This document shows, piece after piece, positions 23,506-30,961 of a DNA stretch of 37,809 nucleotides (position 1 is its first letter; each line of letters starts with the position of its first letter). The notes under the pieces are model-generated. The model saw only the letters and a program-made list of their open reading frames with translations, was not told the DNA's origin and searched no databases. A program made the translations under genes and the position numbers. Origin of the DNA: Actinomadura kijaniata NBRC 14229 (GTDB lineage Bacteria > Actinomycetota > Actinomycetes > Streptosporangiales > Streptosporangiaceae); assembly GCF_001552175.1 (NCBI RefSeq), contig NZ_BCQR01000023.1, positions 1 to 37,809 on the forward strand. The letters are read 5' to 3'.

Positions 23506-24663
23506 TCACGGTTTCTCGCTGCCGACGATCCACATCGCGAAGAACTGGGCCCCGCCGCCGTAGGCGTGGCCGAGGGCGCGGCGGGCGCCGTCCACCTGGT
23601 GCTCGCCCGCCAGGCCGCGGACCTGGAGCGCCGCCTCGGCGAAGCGGATCATCCCGGACGCGCCGATCGGGTTGGACGACAGCACGCCGCCGGAGGCGTT
23701 CCACGGGATGTCGCCGTCCAGTGCGGTCGCGCCGGACTCGGTGAGCTTCCAGCCCTCGCCCTCGCCGCAGAAGCCGAGGTTCTCCAGCCACATCGGCTCG
23801 TACCAGGAGAACGGCACGTACACCTCGGCGACGTCGATCTCGCGGCGCGGATCGCTGATCCCGGCCTGGCGGTAGACGTCGGCGGCGCAGTCCCGGCCCC
23901 CCTGCGGGTCCACGGTGTCGCGGCCCGCGAAGAAGATCGGCTCCGAGCGCATCGCGGTGCCGTGCACCCAGGCCGGCGGGTTGGGGGCCTGGCGGGCGGC
24001 GTCCTCGGAGGCCAGCACCATCGCGCAGGCCCCGTCGGAGGACGGGCAGGTCTCCAGGTAGCGGATCGGCTCCCACAGCATCGGCGTGGACTCGACCATC
24101 TCGCGCGTGATGCCGGGGATCTTCAGATGGGCGTAGGGGTTCTTCAGCGCGTTCCGCCGGTCCTTGACCGCGACGAGCGTGCCGATGTGCGGGGGCGCGC
24201 CGGAACGCCGCATGTACGCGCGGATGTGCGGGGCGAAGTAGCCTCCCGCGCCGACGACCAGGGACGTCGAGTACGGCGTGTTCACCGTGAGCGCCCAGGT
24301 CGCGTTCGACTCCGACTGCTTCTCCCACGCGACGGTCAGGACGCGCCGGTGCACGCCGCTCTGGATCAGGCTCGCCGCGACGACCGCCGTGGACCCGCCG
24401 ACCGACCCGGCGGTGTGCACCCGCATGATCGGCTTCCCGGCGGCCCCGAGGGCGTCGGCCAGGTACGCCTCCGGCGTCATCACGCCCTCGAACAGGTCGG
24501 GGGCCTTGCCGATGACGACCGCGTCGATGTCCTTCCAGCTCAGCCCGGCGTCGTCGAGCGCGCGCCGGGCGGCCTCGCGCAGCAGGCCCGCGACCGACAC
24601 GTCCAGGCGCTTGGTCTTGTAGGCCGTCTGGCCCACGCCGATGACGGCGCACGCGTTACCCAT
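23506..24663 (-). CDS. ltp3: Ltp3-like thiolase-fold steroid aldolase
   Basis: This 385-residue thiolase-fold protein is very similar to actinobacterial Ltp3 (Rv3523 type). Shared blocks are VVIGKAPDLFEGVM, VHTAGSVGGSTAVVAASL, AWEKQSESNATWAL, CPSSDGACAMVL, YVPFSWYEPMWLENLGF, GVLSSNPIGASGMIRFAEAA and ALGHAYGGGAQFF. There is no cysteine at the thiolase nucleophile position (it reads TAGSVGG), fitting a retro-aldol enzyme rather than a thiolase. In Rhodococcus, Ltp3 and Ltp4 are aldol-lyases for C24-branched sterol side chains. ATG 24663 has GGGAG six bases upstream and overlaps the ltp4 stop by 8 bases. It probably forms a complex with Ltp4 and the DUF35 protein. Confidence 0.9.
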   Translation of the reverse strand: MGNACAVIGVGQTAYKTKRLDVSVAGLLREAARRALDDAGLSWKDIDAVVIGKAPDLFEGVMTPEAYLADALGAAGKPIMRVHTAGSVGGSTAVVAASLIQSGVHRRVLTVAWEKQSESNATWALTVNTPYSTSLVVGAGGYFAPHIRAYMRRSGAPPHIGTLVAVKDRRNALKNPYAHLKIPGITREMVESTPMLWEPIRYLETCPSSDGACAMVLASEDAARQAPNPPAWVHGTAMRSEPIFFAGRDTVDPQGGRDCAADVYRQAGISDPRREIDVAEVYVPFSWYEPMWLENLGFCGEGEGWKLTESGATALDGDIPWNASGGVLSSNPIGASGMIRFAEAALQVRGLAGEHQVDGARRALGHAYGGGAQFFAMWIVGSEKP

Positions 24664-25693
24664 TGGTGGCTCCCGAGAGGACGCAGACGAGGTTCTGCTG
24701 GAGGCACGGTCCGGACGCGGCGTGGCCCAGCGCGCGGCCGGCGGTGCCGTCGTGGATCCGGGCGGCGGCCTCGCCGATGCGGATCAGGCCGGTCGCCATG
24801 ATCGGGTCGGCCGACAGCGGGCCGCCGGACGGGTTGACGGTGACCTCCTCGCCCAGGCCGAGGGCCTCGCGCAGGATGAGCTCCTCGTGGCTGTAGCGGG
24901 TGTGGAGTTCGGCGACCTGGACGCCGGCCGCGCCCGCGCGTTCGCCCGCCAGCCGCGCCGACTCCGACCGCGACAGGTCGCGCACGCCCGGCAGGTGCGG
25001 TTCGGCGCGGTGGTCGATCCCGGTGATCCAGGCGGGGCGTTCGCACAGCTCGCGGGCCCGGTCCCCGGCGGCCAGCACGACCGCGGCGGCCCCGTCGGTG
25101 ACCGGCGCGACGTCGTGGGCGCGCAGCGGCGCGACGGTGTGGTCGCCGTCCTCGGGGTCGGGCAGGTGCAGCGCGAACGGGTTGTCGCGCCCGGCCGCGC
25201 GGGACCGCGCCACGACCGCCCGCAGGTCGTCCTCCTTCGCGCCGGAGCGTTCGAGGTGCGCGCGGGCCTGGAGGGCGGCCATCGAGTCGGCGTCCACGCC
25301 GAGCGGCGTCAGGTAGTAGGGGTCGTAGCCCACGGTGGCGATCTCCGCCCAGTCCCCCTGCGACGCCTTGCCGAACCCGTAGACCAGCGCCGTGTCGATC
25401 TCGCCGTGCTGGAGCTTCACCCACGCCTCGTACAGGGCCCACGCGGCGTCCATCTCCACGTGGCTCTCGGAGATCGGCGGCCACGCCCCGACCGCGTCCA
25501 GCGCCGCGACGAACGAGAACGGCGCGCCGGCCAGGTAGTCGTTGGACCCCGAGCAGGTGAACCCGAACCGCGTGATCCCGGTCCGCTGCTTGATCTCGGT
25601 GATGACGGGGGCGAGCAGCTCGGTCTCGGAGAGCCCGGTGTCCTCGCCCGTGTGGTGCGTCTGAACGAACGCGACAACGGCGATGTCTCTCAC
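24656..25693 (-). CDS. ltp4: Ltp4-like thiolase-fold steroid aldolase
   Basis: This 345-residue thiolase-fold protein follows the double-DUF35 gene with a 4-base overlap (GTG 25693) and overlaps ltp3 by 8 bases. Recognisable blocks are FGFTCSGSNDYLAGAPFSFV (a Cys is present near the nucleophile position), VEMDAAWALYEAWVKLQ, the DGAAAVVLAAGD strand, VTVNPSGGPLSADPIMATGL and the C-terminal LGHAASGPCLQQN. This matches Ltp4 (Rv3522 type, 354 residues in M. tuberculosis). Ltp4 is needed with Ltp3 in Rhodococcus to shorten C24-branched sterol side chains. The strict overlap and co-occurrence suggest a fixed stoichiometric complex with the neighbouring DUF35 and Ltp3 subunits. Confidence 0.88.
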   Translation of the reverse strand: MRDIAVVAFVQTHHTGEDTGLSETELLAPVITEIKQRTGITRFGFTCSGSNDYLAGAPFSFVAALDAVGAWPPISESHVEMDAAWALYEAWVKLQHGEIDTALVYGFGKASQGDWAEIATVGYDPYYLTPLGVDADSMAALQARAHLERSGAKEDDLRAVVARSRAAGRDNPFALHLPDPEDGDHTVAPLRAHDVAPVTDGAAAVVLAAGDRARELCERPAWITGIDHRAEPHLPGVRDLSRSESARLAGERAGAAGVQVAELHTRYSHEELILREALGLGEEVTVNPSGGPLSADPIMATGLIRIGEAAARIHDGTAGRALGHAASGPCLQQNLVCVLSGATNG

Positions 25694-26622
25694 AGGTAGT
25701 CCTTGATCGCGTCGAAGGGGACGTCGGGCTCGTCGAGCGGCTCGAACCACCGGATGTTGGCCATGGTCTTGCCCCACTCCTCGCGCGGCCTCCACTTCGC
25801 CTTCACCCGCATGCCCATGCGGACCTGGTCGGCGGGGATGCCCGCGACCAGCGCGAGCATCGTCAGGCCCGCGCCGTCCAGCAGGATGTAGGCCGACACG
25901 AACGGCACCTCGGGGGCGCGCGGGTCGGGCAGGTTGTTGACGGCGAACGTGGTGACGGTGCCGGTGTCGGGGAGCTCGACCTCCTGCGTGGTGGGCACGC
26001 CGTCCTTGGGGCACAGGCCCTTCATCGGGACGATGACCTGCCCGCACACGTCGCAGCGGTGACCAATGATCTTCCCTTGGGAGACGCCCTCCAGGAAGCG
26101 GTCCAGGGCCCGGCCGCTGCGCAGGCGGTACTCCAGCCGCGTGGGGGCGGTGATCATGGTGACCTCGGGCTGGAAGCACTCGATGTCGCCGATCGCGCCG
26201 GAGCGTTCGACGCGCCAGCGGGGCCGCACCCGCATCCCGGTCCTCAGGAACTTCGGCGGCCCGGCGCCCTCGTCGAACACGCCCAGGTCGAGCGCGTGCA
26301 GCAGGGCGGTGTCGGCGCCGTCCATCCGGACCAGCGCCCACGCGAACGGCCGGTCCAGCGGGTGGTTCTTGCGGGGGCGCGCCACCCACGACCAGGTCGT
26401 CACCGTGCCGACCGGCCCGACCGGGACGAACTCGTCGGTCACGTCCTCGCCGGTGTCGGGGTCGTACTCGGTCGGGGGGACGAGCACCCGCCCGTCCCGC
26501 GTCCGCACGCCGACCAGCCGCCCGTCGCGCAGCTCGCTGAGGAACCGCCCGATGACCGGGCCGACCGAGCGCGTGTACCCGCCGGGGAACTCCAGGATGT
26601 GGTTGGGGTCGTCAGATGGCAC
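25690..26622 (-). CDS. Tandem DUF35 OB-fold protein (Rv3521-like)
   Basis: This 310-residue protein is made of two DUF35-like halves. The first (residues about 20-150) has an OB-like fold (VGTVTTWSWVARP, WALVRMDGADTALLHALD, RTGMRVRPRW) with no cysteine ribbon. The second (about 175-300) has a zinc ribbon HRCDVCGQVIVP...CPKDG followed by GTVTTFAVNNLPD, AYILLDGAGLTMLALVAG and MGMRVKAKWRP. The order and size match M. tuberculosis Rv3521 (about 303 residues), which also precedes ltp4 and ltp3. The start is GTG 26622, overlapping the fadD gene by 11 bases. Its likely role is to complete the active sites of Ltp4 and Ltp3 and hold the steroid-CoA; that is inference from the Ltp2-ChsH2 structure. Confidence 0.88.
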   Translation of the reverse strand: MPSDDPNHILEFPGGYTRSVGPVIGRFLSELRDGRLVGVRTRDGRVLVPPTEYDPDTGEDVTDEFVPVGPVGTVTTWSWVARPRKNHPLDRPFAWALVRMDGADTALLHALDLGVFDEGAGPPKFLRTGMRVRPRWRVERSGAIGDIECFQPEVTMITAPTRLEYRLRSGRALDRFLEGVSQGKIIGHRCDVCGQVIVPMKGLCPKDGVPTTQEVELPDTGTVTTFAVNNLPDPRAPEVPFVSAYILLDGAGLTMLALVAGIPADQVRMGMRVKAKWRPREEWGKTMANIRWFEPLDEPDVPFDAIKDYL

Positions 26623-28177
26623 TCTCGCGGTCCTTCCAGTAAGGGTCCCGCAGCTTGCGCTTGAGGAGCTTGCCGTTGGGCTCGCGCGGCATGGTCTCGA
26701 TGAAGTCGATGGTCCTCGGCCACTTCATCTTCGCCAGCCGGCCTTCGAGGGACGCCAGGATCTCGGCGGCCAGTTCCGGCCCCGGGTCCACGCCGGCGGC
26801 GGGTTCGACCACGGCCTTGATCTGCTCGCCCCACTCGTCGTCGGGGATGCCGAACACGGCCACGTCGGCGACCTTGGGATGCAGGACGATCTCGTTCTCG
26901 ATCTCGGCCGGGTAGATGTTGGCCCCGCCCGAGATGATCATGTCGGCCTTGCGGTCGGACAGGAACAGGAACCCGTCCTCGGTGAGGTAGCCGATGTCGC
27001 CGACCGTGAAGTGGTCCTTGAGCCGGTTCTTCTCGGTCTTCTCCCGGTCGCCCTTGTACTCGAACTCGGTGCCGGCCATCTTCATGTAGATCGTGCCGGG
27101 GCTGCCGGTGGGGACCTCGTGGCCCTCGTCGTCGACGATCAGCAGCTCGCTGATCGGCCAGGCCTTGCCGACCGTTCCGGGGTGGGCGCGCCAGTCCTGC
27201 GGGGAGGCGATCGTCCCGCCGCCCTCGGTGGCCGCGTAGTACTCCCAGACGCAGTCGCCCCACCAGTCGAGCATCTGCTGCTTGATCGGGACGGGGCACG
27301 GCGCGGCGGCGTGGATCGCCCACCGCATCGAGGACACGTCGTAGCGCTTCCTCACCTCGTCGGGCAGTGACAGCAGCCGTTTGAAGTGGGTCGGCACCAT
27401 GTGCGTGTTGGTGATCTCGTAGTCCTGGATGAGCCGCAGGCACTCCTCGGCGTCCCACCGGTCGACGTAGACGAGGGTGTGGCCCATCTGGAGGGCGGTC
27501 CCGCCGAACTGGGTGACGGCCGTGTGGTAGTTCGGCGAGGTGACCAGGTGCGCCTGGGGCTCGTTGCCCGCGGGCCGTCCCGGCGGGATGCCGAACATCG
27601 CCAGCAGGAACGTCATCAGCTCCGCGCTGTCGTCGGGGTCGATCCCGGCGAGGCGGCGCCGGACGCCCTTGGGCCGTCCGGTCGTCCCGGACGTGTAGTG
27701 CATGGTCGCGCCGTTGCTGCGGTCGTCCGGGAGCGTGGCGGGCTGGTCGTCGACGAGCTCGCCGTAGGGCCGGAAGCCCTCGACCTCCCCGAACGCGAAG
27801 CAGCGGTGCCGCTCGATCCCGGACTCCCGCGCGGCCCGCGCGCCCTCCGCGCCGTAGCGTTCGTGGACGAGGAACGCCCTGGCCTCGCTGTCGGCGACGA
27901 TGTAGCCGATCTCCGGGCCGGTGAGGTGCCAGTTGATCGGGGTGTAGTACCAGCCCGCCTGGAGCGCGGCCAGGTAGAGCACCAGGCCCTCGGACCCGTT
28001 CGGCACCAGCCCGCAGATCCCGTCGCCCTTGGTCAGACCCAGCCCGCGCAGGCCGTGGACGAGGCGGTTCGCCCGGGCCAGCAGATCACCCGCGGTGTGC
28101 TCGGTCCCGTCCGGATCGACGGCGGCGACCCACTCCGGATCGGCCTGCGCCAGCCGCCAGAAGCCCAACGATCCCAT
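26612..28177 (-). CDS. Acyl-CoA synthetase (AMP-forming), first gene of the sterol operon
   Basis: This 521-residue adenylate-forming enzyme has A3 YTSGTTGRPKG, A5 YYAATEGGG, A7 VGDIGYLTEDG, A8 SDRKADMIISGGANIYPAEI and the A10 Lys in PREPNGKLLKRKL. It is clearly a different ligase from FadD19, with another N-terminal half (GFWRLAQADPEWVAAVDPDG). The substrate is unknown; it may activate a different side-chain or ring-derived acid. ATG 28177 has GGAGGAG upstream; a longer ORF to 28252 would cross the promoter. It heads the overlapping operon that runs to 21892, and its promoter faces that of echA19, with KstR-like sequence at its -10. Confidence 0.88.
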   Translation of the reverse strand: MGSLGFWRLAQADPEWVAAVDPDGTEHTAGDLLARANRLVHGLRGLGLTKGDGICGLVPNGSEGLVLYLAALQAGWYYTPINWHLTGPEIGYIVADSEARAFLVHERYGAEGARAARESGIERHRCFAFGEVEGFRPYGELVDDQPATLPDDRSNGATMHYTSGTTGRPKGVRRRLAGIDPDDSAELMTFLLAMFGIPPGRPAGNEPQAHLVTSPNYHTAVTQFGGTALQMGHTLVYVDRWDAEECLRLIQDYEITNTHMVPTHFKRLLSLPDEVRKRYDVSSMRWAIHAAAPCPVPIKQQMLDWWGDCVWEYYAATEGGGTIASPQDWRAHPGTVGKAWPISELLIVDDEGHEVPTGSPGTIYMKMAGTEFEYKGDREKTEKNRLKDHFTVGDIGYLTEDGFLFLSDRKADMIISGGANIYPAEIENEIVLHPKVADVAVFGIPDDEWGEQIKAVVEPAAGVDPGPELAAEILASLEGRLAKMKWPRTIDFIETMPREPNGKLLKRKLRDPYWKDRESAI

Positions 28178-28242
28178 CGGATCTCCTCCTCGGTGACCGC
28201 GTGGTCGGTGGGCGCCGTTCCAGGACGACGCCCGGCGCCCAA

Positions 28243-28272
28243 AGTAGATCACGTTCTCGTTTTTCCAATCAA
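28243..28272 (-). promoter_or_regulatory. Promoter of the fadD-ltp operon with KstR-like site
   Basis: On the minus strand TTGATT (28272-28267), an 18-base spacer and TCTACT (28248-28243) form a plausible promoter. Within it GAGAACGTGATCTA (28258-28245) matches the KstR consensus except two positions (the outer base and one base of the GTT half), so binding would be weaker. Confidence 0.45.
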
Positions 28273-28299
28273 CCCCTGTTGGCTAGGGTTCTGCTTAAC

Positions 28300-28313
28300 T
28301 AGAATCCGTTCCT
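28300..28313 (+). promoter_or_regulatory. echA19 -10 element overlapped by imperfect KstR-like site
   Basis: TAGAAT (28300-28305) is an ideal actinobacterial -10, 38 bases before the echA19 start codon. TAGAATCCGTTCCT fits the KstR consensus with two mismatches. The same arrangement (operator on the -10) is seen at 5490. Confidence 0.4.
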
Positions 28314-28342
28314 GTTTTCACTTCCCGACTCCGGAGGGACCG

Positions 28343-29155
28343 ATGGCGGAACGGCTGCCGATCAGCACCGAGCACTGCATCGTCGAGCAGGACGGCCCCG
28401 TCGTGACCGTCACGATGAACCGTCCCGAGGCCCGCAACGCGCTCAGCTCGGCCATGCTCGTCGGCCTCGCCGACGCCTGGCGGTACATGTCGGAGACGCC
28501 GGAGGTGCGGGTCGGCATCCTGACCGGGGCCGACGGCCAGTTCTGCGCGGGCGCGGACCTGAAGGCGATGGGCACGCCCCCGTCGGATCCGGAGGTCCAG
28601 GAGCGGATGCGGCGGATCCCGGACTTCCACTGGAAGGGGCTGCTGCGCGACGGCCGCCCGACCAAGCCGCTCATCTGCGCGATCGAGGGCTACGCGGTCG
28701 CGGGCGGAACCGAGCTGCTGGTCGGCACGGACCTGCGCGTGGTGGCCGAGGACGCGACGCTCGGCCTGTACGAGGCGAAGCGGGGCCTGTTCCCGATGGG
28801 CGGCTGCGCGATCCGCCTGCCCCGGCAGATCGGCTACGCGAACGCGATGGACATCCTGCTGACGGCCCGTTCGGTGACGCCGCAGGAGGCCCTGGCGATG
28901 GGCCTGGTCAACCAGGTGGTGCCGCCCGGGACGGCGCTGGCGGCGGCCCGCGAGCTGGCCGGCCGGATCGCCGCCAACGGGCCGCTGGCCGTCCAGGCGA
29001 TCCTGCGGGTCTACCGGGAGACCGAGCACCTGCCGGAGGAGGACGCCCTGAAGATCTCCGACGAGCTCGGCTGGCCGGTGATCGGCTCGCAGGACGCGAA
29101 GGAGGGGTCCCGGGCGTTCAAGGAGAAGCGCCCGCCGGTCTTCGAGGGGAAGTAG
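28343..29155 (+). CDS. echA19: Enoyl-CoA hydratase, EchA19-like
   Basis: This 270-residue crotonase-fold hydratase has VTMNRPEARNALSSAM, the oxyanion-hole strand FCAGADLKAMG, KPLICAIEGYAVAGGTELLV, the catalytic-region GTDLRVVAEDATLG and EAKRGLFPMGGCAIRLPRQI. The C-terminal DAKEGSRAFKEKRPPVFE matches M. tuberculosis EchA19 (263 residues), a steroid enoyl-CoA hydratase of the KstR regulon that hydrates 24-ene side-chain CoA esters. ATG 28343 has GGAGGG five bases upstream. It is transcribed alone and divergently from the fadD-ltp operon, and a strong terminator follows. It fits a pathway of activation (FadD19), dehydrogenation (not in the window), hydration (this gene) and retro-aldol cleavage (Ltp3/4). 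Confidence 0.88.
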   Translation: MAERLPISTEHCIVEQDGPVVTVTMNRPEARNALSSAMLVGLADAWRYMSETPEVRVGILTGADGQFCAGADLKAMGTPPSDPEVQERMRRIPDFHWKGLLRDGRPTKPLICAIEGYAVAGGTELLVGTDLRVVAEDATLGLYEAKRGLFPMGGCAIRLPRQIGYANAMDILLTARSVTPQEALAMGLVNQVVPPGTALAAARELAGRIAANGPLAVQAILRVYRETEHLPEEDALKISDELGWPVIGSQDAKEGSRAFKEKRPPVFEGK

Positions 29156-29162
29156 CCCGGCG

Positions 29163-29191
29163 GGGCGGCCCCGGACGCGCCGGGGCCGCCC
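29163..29191. terminator. Strong bidirectional stem-loop terminator
   Basis: A perfect 12-bp inverted repeat (29163-29174 with 29180-29191) and 5-base loop sit between convergent echA19 (stop 29155) and the gene ending at 29199. Confidence 0.8.
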
Positions 29192-29198
29192 GGGGTGG

Positions 29199-30032
29199 TC
29201 AGCCCATGGCGTTGAGCAGCGGGACCAGTTGCTCCTCCTCGTAGTCGAGGTGGGCTTCCAGTTCGGCCGCCAGGCGGTCGAACTCCGGCAGCAGGGCCGC
29301 CGGGTCCGTGTCCTCCGACGCGACCAGGGTCTGGATCTCCGTCACGAGGTCCCGGACCCTCTCGTGCTCGCGGCCGAGCCGGGCCAGGGTGTCGGCCAGT
29401 TCCGGGTGCCGGGCCGCGACGCCCGGGAACAGCATCGTGTCCTCGCCCATGTGGTGGTTGCCGAGGCCCGCGCACATCGTCAGGCAGTTGACGCGCAACT
29501 GCGCGCCGAGGCGCGGTCCCGCCTGCGCGAGCTCGGTGCGGATGATCCCCAGTTCGTGGCGGAAGCCGTCGTGGACGGCCCTGAGGCCGTCGCCCATGCC
29601 GCGGGCGCCGAGGTTCGGCGGGCCGGGGACGGGGACGAGCGCCACCACCGGGATCGTCCGGGCCGTCTTCTCCTGGTAGGCGGCCCAGCCGGGGTCGCTC
29701 TCCACGGCGCGGGCCCAGGCGGCGTCGCGTTCCGCGCCGTCCAGGACGACCGCGTCGGCCTCGTAGGTGAACGCCCCGGCCTCGACGGTGACGCGGGGGT
29801 GGGCGCGCAGGTTGTGGAACCAGGCGGGGTGCCGGGGCGCTCCCCCGGCCGAGGCGATGACCAGGACGCGTTCGCCGTCCGGCAGGTAGCCGACCGGGGT
29901 GGTGTGGCGCCCGCCGGTGCGGGCTCCGGTGGTGGTGAGCAGGAGCAGGCGGCCGCCTTCGAACATGCCGCCGACCACGCCGTCGTTGGCGCGGAACTCC
30001 TCGATGACCTGCTGGTTGAAGTCGTTGGGCAT
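29199..30032 (-). CDS. Ddn-like F420 nitroreductase fused to a hemerythrin HHE domain
   Basis: This 277-residue protein has two domains. Residues 1-130 carry the deazaflavin (F420)-dependent nitroreductase/quinone-reductase family pattern: NQQVIEEFRANDGVVGG, LLLLTTTGARTGGRHTTPVG, a VLVIASAGGAPRHPAWFHNL block and VTVEAGAFTYEA. Residues 145-275 carry a hemerythrin-like HHE domain with the iron-ligand pattern H (LRAVHDGFRHEL), NHHMGEDTMLFP, HERV and a terminal HLDYEEEQLVPLL. The fusion suggests an F420H2-dependent reductase joined to an O2-, NO- or redox-sensing di-iron module. ATG 30032 has AGGAAG four bases upstream. It has a roughly 310-base leader with a mini-ORF and hairpins. It acts in the cytoplasm; its substrate is unknown. 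Confidence 0.85.
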   Translation of the reverse strand: MPNDFNQQVIEEFRANDGVVGGMFEGGRLLLLTTTGARTGGRHTTPVGYLPDGERVLVIASAGGAPRHPAWFHNLRAHPRVTVEAGAFTYEADAVVLDGAERDAAWARAVESDPGWAAYQEKTARTIPVVALVPVPGPPNLGARGMGDGLRAVHDGFRHELGIIRTELAQAGPRLGAQLRVNCLTMCAGLGNHHMGEDTMLFPGVAARHPELADTLARLGREHERVRDLVTEIQTLVASEDTDPAALLPEFDRLAAELEAHLDYEEEQLVPLLNAMG

Positions 30033-30057
30033 TCTCTTCCTGTGGATGTGTGAATCC

Positions 30058-30130
30058 GCGCAGGGCGCGGTGAGGTGGAAAGACGGACGGGGGTGGGCGT
30101 GGTGGGCCCACGGCGCATCACGCCCTGCGC
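30058..30130 (-). repeat. Long-range inverted repeat in the Ddn-HHE leader
   Basis: GCGCAGGGCG (30058-30067) and CGCCCTGCGC (30121-30130) are perfect 10-base complements 53 bases apart, ending 26 bases before the start codon of the gene at 30032. In RNA they could form a hairpin that competes with access to the ribosome binding site. Confidence 0.45.
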
Positions 30131-30196
30131 AGGCGGGGGGACCCGGAGGGAACGCCGACGACGGGTCGGCGGGAGACCAGGGGGAAGGCGACGCGA

Positions 30197-30240
30197 ACGC
30201 ATCGCGGGTGCGCGGGGATGACGCGCGGGACGCGATGCGT
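30197..30240 (-). repeat. Hairpin immediately after the leader mini-ORF
   Basis: Perfect 10-bp arms (30197-30206 with 30231-30240) with a 24-base loop start at the last base of the mini-ORF stop codon. The placement resembles a translation-linked attenuator. Confidence 0.5.
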
Positions 30241-30272
30241 CAGGCGATACCGATGGTCGACATGGACATCAT
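30240..30272 (-). CDS. Possible 10-residue leader peptide
   Basis: An ORF with two adjacent starts (ATG 30272 and ATG 30269) reads MMSMSTIGIA then TGA, preceded by GGGG directly before the start. It lies in the predicted leader of the Ddn-HHE gene, downstream of the promoter at 30346-30376. Met-rich content might report Met or SAM supply, but this is speculative. It could be chance. Confidence 0.3.
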   Translation of the reverse strand: MMSMSTIGIA

Positions 30273-30345
30273 CCCCTGCGAGTTCGGTGTCGGCCACTTC
30301 TCCGCCGTACGCTTCAGCGTGAGAGCGCTTCACGACACGCCCGCA

Positions 30346-30376
30346 ATTAGATCCCGGTCCGCGCGACGGGGTCAAC
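30346..30376 (-). promoter_or_regulatory. Promoter of the Ddn-HHE transcript
   Basis: On the minus strand TTGACC, 18 bases and TCTAAT give a good primary-sigma promoter inside the 468-base stretch 30033-30500 that has no other supported gene. The transcript start would be about 310 bases before the gene at 30032. An 85-codon ORF across 30118-30375 is not credible as protein. Confidence 0.5.
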
Positions 30377-30500
30377 CCCCAAGATCTTCTTATTTTCGGA
30401 CAAGCTGAAACGCGCCACTCAAGCGTCCGGAAAACGGCGGGCGTTTGCGGCCGGCTCCTCGCGGCATACCCGCCCGCGACCGCAGGAGGAGTGACAGACC

Positions 30501-30902
30501 ATGGCCGTACATCTCAGGCGCAGGCACCGCGACCCCGCCGACACCAGGGTCGCGCCCGTCGCGGGAGCCGACCGCGCGCCTGCCGAACGCACCGTCGTCG
30601 CACCCGCCCGCCCGGCCCGCCGCTGGCGTCACCGCCCCAACCCCGTCAGCCGTCTGCTGCTGGGACTGGGCTGGGCCGCCGCGCTGATCCTGCTGCTCGG
30701 GATGGCGCTCACGCTGAGCGGGGCCAACCCCGGCAACGCGCTCGTGGACGCGACCCTCGACGCGGGCGCCTGGCTGGCGACGCCGTTCCACGACCTGTTC
30801 ACCCGCCCGAACCCCGACCACCAGCTCTACCTCAACTGGGGCATCGCCGCCGCCGTCTACTACCTGCTCGGCCGCGCGCTGTCCTGGCTGACCCGGTTCT
30901 GA
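30501..30902 (+). CDS. Small membrane protein, hypothetical
   Basis: This 133-residue protein has a basic, Arg/Pro-rich cytoplasmic N-terminus (residues 1-48), then two hydrophobic segments (about residues 50-72, SRLLLGLGWAAALILLLGMA, and 108-128, NWGIAAAVYYLLGRALSWL). They are separated by an extracytoplasmic loop containing HDLFTRPNPDHQLYLNW. ATG 30501 has GGAGGAG about 8 bases upstream. I do not recognise more than a conserved-looking actinobacterial membrane protein. It stands alone and a strong terminator follows. A promoter could lie in 30380-30480, but I see no clear one. Confidence 0.8.
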   Translation: MAVHLRRRHRDPADTRVAPVAGADRAPAERTVVAPARPARRWRHRPNPVSRLLLGLGWAAALILLLGMALTLSGANPGNALVDATLDAGAWLATPFHDLFTRPNPDHQLYLNWGIAAAVYYLLGRALSWLTRF

Positions 30903-30929
30903 CCGGGGCGTTCTGACCGGGTCCCGGAC

Positions 30930-30956
30930 CCCGCCCCGGCACGCGGCCGGGGCGGG
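30930..30956. terminator. Bidirectional stem-loop terminator
   Basis: A perfect 10-bp GC stem (30930-30939 with 30947-30956) with a 7-base loop lies between convergent genes ending at 30902 and 30962; flanking CCCGG/CCGGG extends it imperfectly. Confidence 0.75.
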
Positions 30957-30961
30957 CCGGG

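Noticed and set aside
22024..24801. 925-codon rightward ORF over fadD19 and ltp3
   Set aside because: It is antisense to two well-recognised enzymes and lacks any domain pattern.
30118..30375. 85-codon leftward ORF in the Ddn-HHE leader
   Set aside because: No Shine-Dalgarno, it starts inside the promoter region, and it has no coding-like third-position pattern.
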